DNA of 64,000 nucleotides, taken from contig CM046303.1 of the NCBI GenBank assembly GCA_025267735.1, positions 31,534,380 to 31,598,379 on the forward strand, in the 5' to 3' direction. This DNA comes from Mactra quadrangularis (Eukaryota; Mollusca; Bivalvia; Venerida; Mactridae). The notes beneath the pieces are model-generated. The model was not told the origin of the DNA and ran no database searches. It worked only from the letters and a program-made list of their open reading frames with translations. Within the stretch, counting starts at the first letter, position 1, and the number at the start of each line of letters is the position of its first letter. The translations under genes and the position numbers were made by a program. This document shows positions 23,207 through 34,874 of this stretch, piece by piece.

Positions 23207-24789
23207 ATCCTCTATTTAATTGTTGAAATTTTCCAATTATTTGATGGATCTCTGTATGTCTTGGACTCTAGGTTCACTATGAATACTAAGGGAGGTAAAT
23301 GATTTTGGCGTCTGTAGAGCATTTTAATATCATTCACACTTTTTTATATATTTTGTTATTTCTTATATAAGAAGATAAAAAATTGCACAAACATATTTCA
23401 AAGTAAGGATGATGTTCATTTGTTTATTCATCGACAGACCTTTTGGTTAAAGACCTTAATAAAAGTACAACATAATTAATGACGTCTGTGTTTTTGTAAT
23501 TTGACGGGGAAGAAAGAATTTGTAATTATTTGATAAGCTATAGATACAAAGAGATACAAATCACACGGTTTTTATGTTAATTCTTAGACATCCTTGATTT
23601 AAAATTTTTAAATTAGATTTACAATGGTTCACAGACAACGATTTATTTTATAAAAAGCTCAGATACAAAATATGACAAAAAAAGGTTTTTTTTATAATTA
23701 TATAGATTATCTCGGAACTTGTTGGTAAATATTTCACACTTGGACTTGATGTATGTAATTGTTGTCCCCGATTTTAAACTATTACTTTAATTAATTTGTG
23801 GTAGAAATTATGTTGGATTTTTTTTTCATTGAAGGTGTTTTTTTCTGGTCTTTTTTTTTGTTATGTAAATAGGATGATACTTCTATTTGTCTTATTTTGT
23901 GCACAATGGTTCTGTTCTGTGATACAACTTTTAATACAATAATCGGTTGTTAATACACTATTTATAAAATCAGGTTTATTTGTTACATGAATAATTTTAT
24001 ATTTTCAAGAAAATAAACATATTTCCCAGGGAACGTTACTTAATTTGTACTAAACAGGATTATGAATTTTGCTCCAAGATAAAAAAAATCTTTTGTTGAA
24101 AATGTGTCACTTTTTCTTATGTTGAAATCATGTTGATTTCGACTGCTGAAATTATGTCAATTGTGATTGATTGAAATCATGTCAGTTTCATGTTGATTCT
24201 GCTGTTAAAATTCATGTCTATATTATTATTTTTAAAGCTATATCATGTCATTTTCACATGATTCTGAAATGATGGGTTTTTTTTCGTATTATTTATCGTT
24301 TTTAATTTTTTTTGCTTTATTGTGTTTATTGTATAGCAGTAAGAGAAATGAAGTGTGTATGTAGATTGACATGTGGTCTGATTGGTTGTATGTACATGTG
24401 CTTGTATTTTCCTTTTAAACTTTTGTCATCCATTGATTTTTGCTCTTTTTATTTGTACATGTGTATAGTGTAGCAAGTTATTGCATGTCTATTTTTTGTA
24501 TAAATGAACTGAACATTGTAATATGAAGTGATGCTCATATGAGCATAAGTAAAAAATTTTACATAAAAAAACTTAGTTTGTTCTTATTTTATAAAAAAAG
24601 TAAATTTGAGGTATTACCTACTATGTATTCAAATACTGAAAATGGGTATACATATAGACCTCTTCCAGAATTCAATATGAGTTTTTCTTTGTGGAAAAAA
24701 CATCTACTGTTAAAACACAGTATGTATAGAGAGAACAATATAATTACCTCTGTAGTATATGATATCTGAAATGATGTGGATATTTTTAT

Positions 24790-25080
24790 CAACCCGGGTC
24801 GATAGCGCAGTTGGTAGCGTGCAGGGATTTGGAATCTCGTGCCCGAGGGGATGCGGGTTCGAATCCCACCCGGGGAGATTATACCCTTCCATGAAAATTT
24901 GACAATCATGTCGATTTTCCTCCATTGATTAGATAATATGGAGAAGTTTCCGGCCTTGTGGAAGGGTAGGTGAGAGCTGGTTATAGACAATGGTCCAGGA
25001 AAGCTAGGTTAGGTGCGCTGGATGCCATAAAATGACCTAAATTGTGTTGACACGGCGTTAACTCCAATAAATAAAAATAA
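24790..25080 (+). repeat. tRNA-derived SINE (family B) with 11-bp target-site duplication
   Basis: A tRNA-like head (A box TAGCGCAGTTGGTAGCGTGC, B box GGTTCGAATCC) has an insertion in its variable region. A body follows (CCGGCCTTGTGGAAGGGTAG), and the tail is A-rich. Perfect flanking repeats GATATTTTTAT lie at 24779-24789 and 25081-25091. Minus-strand frames of 71 and 133 codons over this SINE are artefacts. A second copy is at 49681. Confidence 0.93.
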
Positions 25081-25440
25081 GATATTTTTATTGAGAAACC
25101 CCAATACAAATGTATAACGTGTACATAACATTGTAGTTCATCTGGTGGGTTAGAAAAAGTTCCGGTATCATCAATTTACAACCTAGGTTTATTGTAGAAA
25201 AAAATCTGTCTTTATATTCAGAAGAGTGTACTGTTTTGATGTTCACTGGTTGCAATTATATCAACAAAAGTTCCTATATGAACTTTGACAACTTTAATAA
25301 TATTGTTGTTATCATTATCACTGTGAAGTTTCAAGTCTGCTACATTTCAATCTTGGTTATTAGGAGTAGTATCAGGGCATAGTGAGCCGATAATGTGTAC
25401 TGAACAAGGATGTGATTCTTTTAAAAACAATCTAATGCTA

Positions 25441-25759
25441 CAGTCCCATAAACAAAGAGTAGCTGTGAGGGCACAGTACAGGTGCCGTGCAATCAAGCTC
25501 GTATCAATCAATACGAACTCTTGTGTACCCGTACAGACTTATACGTTTTTACCAGGGTCCGTGAGATGAGCCCAGGATACACGGTCAGTTTCAAAGTCAA
25601 ATTGTGAACAAAATCGTGGCCAAGTATGGATTAAACGTGCATATCTGCTAACTACGGCTCTGTCCGGATGTGTTCCGTCACTTTAATAAGCAAGGCTTCC
25701 CACGGCCTACGGCTGTCAGCACGTACAAATCAGCAACAAGCCACGATTTTATGGGACTG
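25441..25759. mobile_element. MITE with CAGTCCCATAAA termini
   Basis: CAGTCCCATAAA at the left pairs with TTTATGGGACTG at the right over 319 bp. The left flank is TA; the right flank is AA. The interior is more GC-rich than its surroundings. A pogo/Tigger-like origin is possible from the CAGT start, but the duplication is not clean. Confidence 0.55.
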
Positions 25760-25928
25760 AAGCATTAGTCTGCAGGAAATGTGAAAACTCTTTCCTACTA
25801 ATATATATCCCTGGTGTTATCTTTCCTGTTTCTGAACTTTTATGTCAGTTTGTTGCTCAAAGATTCAACAATGAATGTCAACCATATGCTTGTATAATAT
25901 CAACCTGGACCATTTAAAACTAACAGAC

Positions 25929-26022
25929 TTCTTATCACAATGATTATCCTCGGTAACCCAGGGTATTACGTCAACGATAATGTATGAGTACCGTGGGTTA
26001 CCGACGATGCACAATGATGTCA
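25929..26022. repeat. Foldback hairpin
   Basis: CCTCGGTAACCCAGGGT near 25948 is inverted as ACCGTGGGTTACCGACGATG near 25992, with outer CAATGAT/ATCATTG-like arms. It is probably a small non-autonomous element. Confidence 0.55.
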
Positions 26023-26283
26023 TTTTGCTAGACCTCAAAGTAATGCTCAACAAGCGACCAACATTTCTCATAAGTGATCAATGATTTGAAAAAGATTACT
26101 CGGCTGACAACCAAAAAAAGGAATTCACATATTTATGTTGAGGCTATATTTTATAGATTCAGACAAGATACTAGATATATATTTTATATATTTCATGTAC
26201 AATGTATTTGGAGTCAGACATTCTAAAAGACATAAAAGTTACACTTAATTCTATGAGATGTACTAGTTAGTCTAGTGTTGGGT

Positions 26284-26520
26284 TTCGTGGAGCTTGGTCA
26301 TGAAATTATTTCTATGGCCATTCTCCCTCCTACCAATGATTTTTAATTATGTAGGGCAGTTGTCAGTCACTGACGAAAGTATGCGCTATAGTAGTTGGTT
26401 AACAGCTAAATCCAGAGATTAATCCTTTCCAGAAGGAGTGAGTAGGTTGACTGACCTCCGTTTTATGACCTAAACAATGTGTTGCTATGGCCTGAAACCA
26501 ACCAACCAAACAAACCAAGC
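26284..26520 (+). repeat. SINE family A, 5'-truncated copy
   Basis: It lacks the tRNA head. The body shares CCTCCTACCAATGAT, CAGTCACTGACGAAAGTATG and AGCCTTTCCAG-type blocks with the copies at 2432 and 28038. It ends in an AACCAACCAAACAAACC tail. Confidence 0.75.
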
Positions 26521-27095
26521 TAATGATATGTTTGCTGAACCACTATTTGAACTTTAAGGGACACAGCCCCATATTATCACAAAATCTTACAACAAGATAA
26601 CAATACAATATCGAAAGACTTGCACCTCATAGAAAATGGGGTAGGTTTTGGATGAGAATCAAACTAACATGAAGATGGCTATGACAGGCTCTCTAGCAAT
26701 TGCCATTCCAACACAGTAACTACATGTTCTTGGCCATGCCTGTTCCTATTTGATAAAATAGTGAATGTTTATTATATCAAAATGAATAATATAAAAAAGT
26801 CAAGGTTGGTTCTTATTCTACTACATCTAATATAGAAGTGACAGCCACAGTGTCTCTATATATTGTCATATTACGGGAATATGAGACTTTCATTCTATAG
26901 ATGGGTGTGGTCACAATGTAATATTACAACATTGGTGTATAGAGATATAAGTGTTATTATTTGACAACATTAAACATGCACTTCATTAGTTTCCGTATCG
27001 ATTTACGGCTTTGTTCGCATACATTCATCAAGTTTCATTGCTTTAATGAGTGACTGTACAATGTATGGATGAAATAGTAATGATTGTATTATATC

Positions 27096-27166
27096 AAACG
27101 GTTTGTGGTGCAGAGGTACTGACTTGTCAATCAAAATACCCCGGGTTCGATTCCCGCACAGGTTGA
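27096..27166 (+). repeat. tRNA-like sequence, probably SINE head or tRNA pseudogene
   Basis: A-box-like TGGTGCAGAGGTA and a good B box GGTTCGATTCCCG, with four of five T-stem pairs, are followed by TTTTTT soon after. The acceptor ends (CGGTTTG against ACAGGTT) do not pair properly, so I do not call a functional tRNA gene. Confidence 0.45.
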
Positions 27167-27960
27167 TATTTTTTGTAATTTGCCAGCAAATACTAGTAAC
27201 ATAGTAGCAACACTACGACTTACTTATTACTTTTACTAATTAAATCAATTACTAATTACTGAATATTAATTGTATATCATTTAACAAAATTTGTTGTCTC
27301 TTTATTTTCATACTTTTTTGTTTATTCATATTTTGATTATAATTTTGTGACATGGTTAAAGACTGAAGGACTTTTCATAAATGTGTGTTATACACTTTCG
27401 CTAAGGTTTTTTAAATCATGGAATTTGTGCGCCGTCGTGTTAACAAGTATTTGTAAAGCATGTACAGATAATGTTTAAATTGCACAAAAAAGTAAAGTTT
27501 TATGTGGGATCGCACCCGTAATCTCTTAATATGTTCGTGGGTTTACCGAGATTTCATACGGAAAATCACGACTATGCATATGGTGCATGTTTAATGTTGC
27601 CAAATAATAGTGTAAAATATTTACAACATTTCAAACTTGTTGTTTTCATAGGGACAGAGACGTAACATCATAACTAAGTAATTAGATATACGTGTACATA
27701 AAACTCTAAAGTACATATATTAATGCAGTAAGAAGTCTATTAACTTATCAAAATAATATAGTTCCAGCACTCAGTACATGTACAAACTAATACCAAATGG
27801 CTTTTGTTTCATACAGCTTCTTCAGATGTTGAGAAAACATCTACATGATTTTTATGGAACTTTTTAGGAATACGAGCCAAGACATTAAAATATAAATGTA
27901 TTTTGTCTCAACTAGGAATTGAACATGGGACTCCAAGTTAGATATTCAATGTATTTTTAT

Positions 27961-28030
27961 AGCCACATATATAAACACATAGCCACATATATAAACACAT
28001 AGCCACATATATAAACACATAGCCACATAT
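27961..28030 (+). repeat. 20-bp tandem repeat, 3.5 copies
   Basis: The unit AGCCACATATATAAACACAT repeats exactly three times plus half a copy, directly beside a SINE. Confidence 0.95.
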
Positions 28031-28037
28031 AGGTCTT

Positions 28038-28290
28038 AAGGAGGTCAGTCAACCAGCTCGCCATTCCTGAAAAGGCTAAATCTAGGCAAATACTTCTGTC
28101 AGTGACTTACAACTGTCCTACATATTAAGTATCAGTGGTAGGAGGGAGAATGACCTTAGAAAATATTTCATAACCAAACTCCAGAAAAGTATGCCCTGCC
28201 CAAGAATGGAAGCTAAGAGTTAGTCTTAGTAAGACCCCTCATCAGTTGACAAGTATGCTGCTGACTGAGCTAGCCCGGTTGGTAACCTCT
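28038..28290 (-). repeat. SINE family A, minus strand
   Basis: On the minus strand the head (GGGCTAGCTCAGTCAGCAGC) is near 28275. The body holds CATTCTCCCTCCTACCACTG and TGTAAGTCACTGACAGAAGT, and the 3' block ends GGTTGACTGACC. It is full length or nearly so. Confidence 0.75.
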
Positions 28291-28874
28291 TGATGACAGC
28301 CCTGAAGAATAAACTAAGTAAACCAATCAAATCAAGCCTGTCTCTAACTAGGTTATGGAAGTTTTTACTGTAAATGAAACTATGTAAATTAAATGGTAAA
28401 TCTATTTACTCATTACAAGTTACAAACATTATCATCGTAGCTGATTTTATCTTGACATAAAAATATAGAAAACAAACGTTATAATCAAAATAATGTGAAG
28501 CAACAGATGTGAATCATTAAAACATCATTTACGATATGATTTTTTACATTTTACCATAATGGGTTATAGTAAACTATCAATTCATTTATATTGATTTCTC
28601 ATCAGTGTTGATACGTTTTCTATTACCATACATCATTATTATGTCACCAGCTGTAACTCTCTTTGACAGAATACTGACATTATTGTTTTTTAAAGTCAAG
28701 TATCATTTAAAAGAGACAACTGCTGGTGTCAGCCATCTGGTGTCATCACTCTTGAAACATTAGTTTTACAGATGAAGAGAGGTTCAGTGAAAAATAGTTC
28801 TAATTCAAATTCTTTTTGTATAGGTTATGATGTATTTATTTTTTAGGTTTGGACACGTTGTATAAGTCATATCA

Positions 28875-29062
28875 CAGCGGTCAGTCAACCTACTCACTGT
28901 TCCTGAAAAGACTAAATCTCTGGATTTAGCTGTAAACCAGTTTCTCAGGGCATACTTTTGCCATCAAATGACAACTGCCTTAAATGATTTAGAGGAAGAA
29001 GTGGTAGGAGGAAGAACGTTTAATGACCAAGCTGCACAAAAGAATGTCCTGCCCAGGAATCA
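28875..29062 (-). repeat. SINE family A, minus strand, 5'-truncated
   Basis: On the minus strand it starts at the B-box region (ATTGATTCCTGGGCAGG) and keeps the body and 3' block. The 61- and 88-codon frames here are SINE-derived. Confidence 0.7.
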
Positions 29063-30099
29063 ATTAAAACAATTTTGTAAAAATGTTTTATTGATATGTT
29101 GTTTTTTATTGGTATTTCAAAATTCAAAGAAGAGTCATGTAAAATTAACATAGAATAATCCTTTTCCATTAAATAATTGTTGATGTCTATTAAAATTCTA
29201 TTCAAGTCACATATACGTTTGTAACAAGTAAAATTCCCTACAAATATGTATACATCAGTAATATTCAGACGAGCTAAAAAAATCATGATTGGAGCAGATC
29301 AACTTTTCTTTTGATTTCAAAAAATATTGAATTGCAAGAAAGACAACTCAATCATAAACTTGACTAAGTGTTGTCCTTAATTACCTCCCTTTGATAATCA
29401 ACTAGCGTCGTTTTAAAGGGCGAATACAATTAGTTAGTTCCCATAGATCAAGCTAGTTATTACTAAATCAATTATAGTGTACATGTTGAATATTTGGTCA
29501 CGTACATTTATCATCATTCAGTTTAGTTTGGTACAGGCTATTGATTATTCCTTTGGCAAGAATGAGGCCCGTCTGTCTCTTCAGGATTAAAGTCTTCATT
29601 TTCATGTTAGGTGGTCCTGATGGTTGGTGCCATCCATTGTAAGTACCAGCCGATCATGCTTAACCATGTCATCCCAGTTTAACTGGTTTGGTCTTTAAAA
29701 TAATGAATTTGCCGTCTCAATAAATTATAAAGTGATGCATCACAGAATGTATTTAATTTTACCAATTCAAAAATATCCCCTCAACATTCGACAACAATTA
29801 TAAACAAGCAAATTCGTTGAATTTATATCCCCCGCCGAGTACTTGTTTTTACTAACACAACAACTGGAGACATATGGCTATATTAATAAATATATTTATC
29901 ATGGCATAAACAGTAAAATTCAAAAGCCTGAAGGGCCATAATGGCTACAACTATCAACACAATCTCTGTTGCGACAAGAATATGTCTATTTTGTAGCTAT
30001 GTTACCAGTATAGAATCCATAAAACCATAACAGGGACCATACATAACTCCATGTTAAATAAAATTATCAGGACATGCCAATGAGATGCAAATTTATTTT

Positions 30100-31670
30100 C
30101 TGTATTGATGGTTTCTATAAAATCTTGTTGAAATCAATCCAACTGTTGCAAAGAAATAGCAATATTTCTCTATATGAACACTGCACAATTAATCAAGGGC
30201 AATAACTCTGTGCTGAAAGGTCTGACCAGAACAAGGCGACGATATGCGCGTCTCCTCTAGATATTGATGATTCGTTGAATTCCAGCCATTAGTTGCAGAG
30301 GAGTAGCGCGGAAACGATTTTTACTCCATATGCATACTGCATAACTAATCAAGGGCCATAACTCTGAGTTTAAGTGTCTGACGGGAACAAGCTGACGATA
30401 TGCGCATCTCCTCTTGGTATTGAAGGTTCCCATAAAGTTTCTTTGAATTCCAGCTATTAGTTGCAGAGAAGTAGTGCGGAAACAACTTTTACTCTATTTG
30501 CATACTACATAACTAATCAAGGGCCATAACTCTGAGTTAAAGGGTCTGACCGGAACAAGCTGACGATATGCGCATCTCCTCTTGGTATTGAAGGTTCCCA
30601 TAAAGTTTCGTTGAATTCCAGTCATTAGTTGCAGAGAAGTAGAGCGGAAACGACTTTTACTCTATATGCATACTACATATCTAATCAAGGGCCATAACTC
30701 TGAGTTAAAGGGTCTGACCCGAAAAAAGCTGACGATATGCGCTACTCCTCTTGATATTGATGATTCCCATAAACTTTCGTTGAATTCAAGCCATTAGTTG
30801 CAGAGAAGTAGAGCGGAAACGACTTTTACTCTATATGCATTCTACATAACTAATCAAGGGCCATAACTCTGAGTTAAAGGGTCTGATCCGAAAAAAAGTG
30901 ACCAAATGCGCATCTCCTCTTGATATTGATGATTCCCATAAAGTTTCGTTGAATTCCAGCCAGTAGTTGCAGAGAACTACTCCGGAAACGACTTTTACTC
31001 TATATGCATACTACATAACTAATCAAGGGCCATAACTCTGAGTTAAAGGGTCTGATCCGAAAAAAAGTGACCACATGCGCATCTCCTCTTGATATTGATG
31101 ATTCCCATAAAGTTTCGTTGAATTCCAGCCAGTAGTTGCATAGAACTACTCCGGAAACAGCTTTTACTCTATATGCATTCTACATAACTAATCAAGGGCC
31201 ATAACTCTGAGTTAAAGGGTCTGATCCGAAAAAAAGTGACCACATGCGCATCTCCTCTTGATATTGATGATTCCCATAAAGTTTCGTTGAATTCCAGCCA
31301 GTAGTTGCAGAGAACTACTCCGGAAACGACTTTTACTCTATATGCATACTACATAACTAATCAAGGGCCATAACTCTGAGTTAAAGGGTCTGATCCGAAA
31401 AAAGCTGACCACATGCGCATCTCCTCTTGATATAGATGATTCCCATAAAGTTTCGTTGAATTCCAGCCAGTAGTTGCATAGAACTACTCCGGAAACAGCT
31501 TTTACTCTATATGCATTCTACATAACTAATCAAGGGCCATAACTCTGAGTTAAAGGGTCTGATCCGAAAAAAGCTGACCACATGCGCATCTCCTCTTGAT
31601 ATTGATGATTCCCATAAAGTTTCGTTGAATTCCAGCCAGTAGTTGCAGAGAACTACTCCGGAAACGAAAT
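30100..31670 (+). repeat. 169-bp tandem satellite array, about 9 copies
   Basis: The marker AATTCCAGCC (with variants) starts at 30278, 30446, 30614, 30783, 30952, 31121, 31290, 31459 and 31628, giving spacings of 168-169 bp. Each unit has TCAAGGGCCATAACTCTGAG and GCGCATCTCCTCTTGATATT. The left copies are diverged (a degraded one begins near 30100) and the right copies are nearly identical. The last copy passes straight into the unique tail at 31671. Confidence 0.95.
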
Positions 31671-31747
31671 TCGGATGGACGGATGGACTGAAGGACGGAC
31701 AACGCCAAAACTATATCCCCCTCCCGATTCCATCGACGGGGATAATA
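31671..31747 (+). mobile_element. Helentron-like 3' tail with terminal hairpin
   Basis: After the array come GGATGGACGGATGG-type repeats, then GACAACGCCAAAACTATATC. A hairpin follows whose stem is TATCCCC (31714-31720) with GGGGATA (31738-31744). A tandem array of about 160-170 bp followed by this tail is the layout of non-autonomous Helentron-type elements of bivalves (CvE/pearl/BIV160-like, named from memory). The left end was not securely found; TATATCCCCCGCCG at about 29824 is a candidate. No Rep/helicase frame is present. Confidence 0.6.
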
Positions 31748-33986
31748 ATGCATACATATGTTGTAAAATTGAACAGACCATGTTTTAAGAACACACTGTT
31801 TTCATTAACAACTGTATATTGTCAACTGACACAGAGGTAATGTCATCAGTTAAAATAAAACAAAAACTTGCTATCATATTTAATCAATTTATTTTATCAA
31901 GGTTAAAAATACTAGCACATATTGAAACAGGGCAACATATGAATAAACTTAATACAAATAAAATAAGAAACACAATAAAGAATCAGCACATTTATAAATG
32001 TTGAGTACAATATATATAACATTGGGACTTTCACATAATGTAAAATGCCATCAAATATGGAGCCAGTTGTATAAAGGTATTGCTACCTAGCACTACATAG
32101 CAATTTCTAATGCAATGGTTCGCTACTATGTAAAATTGCCAGCAAAATGTTTCCTGCTACCTGAATTTATACAAAACACTAACATTTGCCGAGGCCACAA
32201 TCTTGTTTTTGTTACGTTGAAGCTGAAGTTTTAAACACTTGTATAGTACTTGGCTACACATTCAAGTGCTTTTTAAAAAGTGCTAGGTGGTGACTTCCTT
32301 TTGCAACTGGCTCATGTAGACAAATCCTATCATAATGATCAATATGTTTATTCAACCAATATATACAGAAATTTTCTTCCTACTGTTATATTAGAATAAC
32401 TCGTTCTTTTTTGCATATTTTTACCAACATATTTTTTTCTACAAAAAAGGAGTAGTACTGAGCTTGGATGAAAAGTTATAAAGACACAGAATATTAAAAT
32501 GGAAAAAACGGCACATTGTGAAAGACTTTAGTCAAGAATAGGTGAGATTTACAATTGAATATAGAAAACTTTAAGCAACATTGGAGACTATAATGTAATA
32601 TTCACAGAAAAAAACCTGGACAAAAATAAGGCATGCATAGTATATTATATATTACCCTTTTCCAGAACAAGAATTATATTAAAACCATAAACCAAATATA
32701 GTTGAGACAAAACTAAACATTGTATATCAAAAAGTTCACCATAAGTTTGTTGAAAAGTCACTTTTAAATCACCAGTACATTACAAACATACATGTATAGA
32801 GATTTTCATAAACTGAACTGTATGATCTATTTTAGTTAACCAAGTGAGCTCAGATATTGGTATTAAGAAAAACAGGGTGTATAAGTGTTTTCATAAGTGA
32901 AAACGTTATTTTCGAATATTGAGAGTTAAAACAAAATAGTATTTAAAACTTGAAGAATTTTCTGTTTCTTTATCACATTTTACTATTGTTTTACAGTAAA
33001 ATTATTAACAAAAAAATATTTATAAATAAGATAATTTTGACATTTTATATTTTCATTGTTATAAACAATTTTTGTAATATTTCTACCCCTTTCAGATATA
33101 TTATACATAATATTTCACCATAAAATATGAAAAAAATAATTACACAGATATCATGTAAAAATTCTCATCAACAACAATCAAATATGTTTAAAATTCAAGG
33201 CACCAAACAATAAAATAACACAGCACAGATTTGAATGGAACTAAGTGCCATGTGTCTTTTCTCACTAGACATACCAGAAAAGGATTTTCAAACACAGTCT
33301 CAATAAATAGCAAGCATATAAAATCAGCTAGCAATCATGAAATGTAATAGGAGTAAACTTTTACAGCACAAATGATATGAATCAGTGGCCCTTATTATCA
33401 AGCATCTTTGACCCATTTTCATTGTATATCCTTCAGTACCGTATTGTAAAGTTATCCAAAGACATTTGATAATATGCCGCCGACGATATTGGACATACAT
33501 ATGTACCTGTACGTGAACATGAAAGGTAGATATATTGTTAATGATTCAATGAAGTAATGTAAAATTAAGTAAATGTGCCAAAATATTGAAAATTAAAATC
33601 AAAGAAATGTTAAACATTAAACAAATATTTGATATGCAAGTAAATAAGGGGTACTAATGTCATAAAGTAAATGTGTGATAGTCAAATAGTTTATAATTAT
33701 GTAAATTTAAATAGTCTGGACAGAACTATAGAATGATAATTTCACAACCAAATTATACATAAATTTGAAATTTATATGCATCTTTTTAATGGATTAAACC
33801 ACTTCAGAATTTGTTTTCTGATTTTAGCATCTATGATAACGACATAAATAAAAAAAACCAGTGCCATCCAAGTCATTAGACAATATTTTGTTTTAAGATA
33901 AACTGATTCACATTTGCCGATGAAAACAAGAAACTAAGAGTCAACTTTAAACTTCAACTTCAAAATCACATCATCAGCATTAATAT
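31748..33986 (+). other. Intergenic AT-rich stretch, no features
   Basis: No exon-like pattern, SINE box or inverted repeat was noticed. Confidence 0.5.
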
Positions 33987-34866
33987 TAGGGCTGCCACAA
34001 TATACCAGTATATTGCAATATGCAGCTGGGACGATACGTATCGCGATACGAATTTAGCGTACCAGTATTTGGTGATATTTTTTATTTTATTGAAAAATGT
34101 AGCGAATCGTCAATTTTCAATGGTTTATTCGATTGAAAATTAAGTTCAAAGAATTTAAGCGATCAGAGCACGTTCGTTTGTACTGAACTTGTGCAGAACA
34201 TATTCTTGTTTCTTCACACCTAAGCATTTTATATGCAATACATTATTGTAGCCCTTATTGACCCAACAGAAAGAGGCTAGACTATATCATGCCACAAATG
34301 TTTATCATTAAAAACAAAATATTTTTAAATGGTATGCACTCAATAAACATAAAAGAAACTCATTTTTACAGTTTCATAATTATGCTCTTGTTAGTTCGCC
34401 ATGACTGTCATGAGAAATGACACTAAAATTTGACTCTTACGCATTCACAAAATATGCTTGTCATGGTAATCTCTGGACTGTTATGTTACAAGTAAAAACA
34501 TACGTTGATTAAAATTTTATTTACTTTACACGACTTGCAGTTTTTATTATATTATAGGCCAAATAATACACAATCTCCTTTTTTTTTCTTTCATGAAGTT
34601 ATATTCTAAAATTTACTTTTCATGGAATAATCTGTTCCCATAACTTTAAAATTGTGCAGCTTTTCCCATGTCTGCTACAGACACTTTCCTTTCAAAATCC
34701 AATACCATACTAACATACTGAGCAGTTTAATAAGTTGTTTAAGGCAGAGGGATTATGCCGGCACCTCTTTGGTTTGCAAAGCAATATATCGCGGTATGTA
34801 TCGCAGTACGGAGCTAGCATATTGCAATATATTGTGGTACGCTTCTTGCGTATCGTGACAGACCTA
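33987..34866. mobile_element. hAT-type non-autonomous element with perfect 8-bp duplication
   Basis: It begins TAGGGCTGCCACAATATACC and ends with the inverse of TAGGTCTGTCACGATACGC. Perfect 8-bp direct repeats ATTAATAT flank it (33979-33986 and 34867-34874). It shares its ends and the inner TACCAGTATTTGG block with the element at 50636. The interior has no transposase frame. Confidence 0.9.
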
Positions 34867-34874
34867 ATTAATAT

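Noticed and set aside
24589..24990. 133-codon minus-strand frame
   Set aside because: It is mostly the antisense of the family B SINE (GGIRTRIPSGTRF-type peptides are typical of antisense tRNA heads).
27096..27166. Possible functional tRNA gene
   Set aside because: The B box and most of the T stem are good, but the acceptor stem does not pair and no proper anticodon arm forms.
30100..31670. CRISPR-like regular repeats
   Set aside because: Whole 169-bp units repeat without unique spacers, in a eukaryotic intergenic region. This is a satellite.
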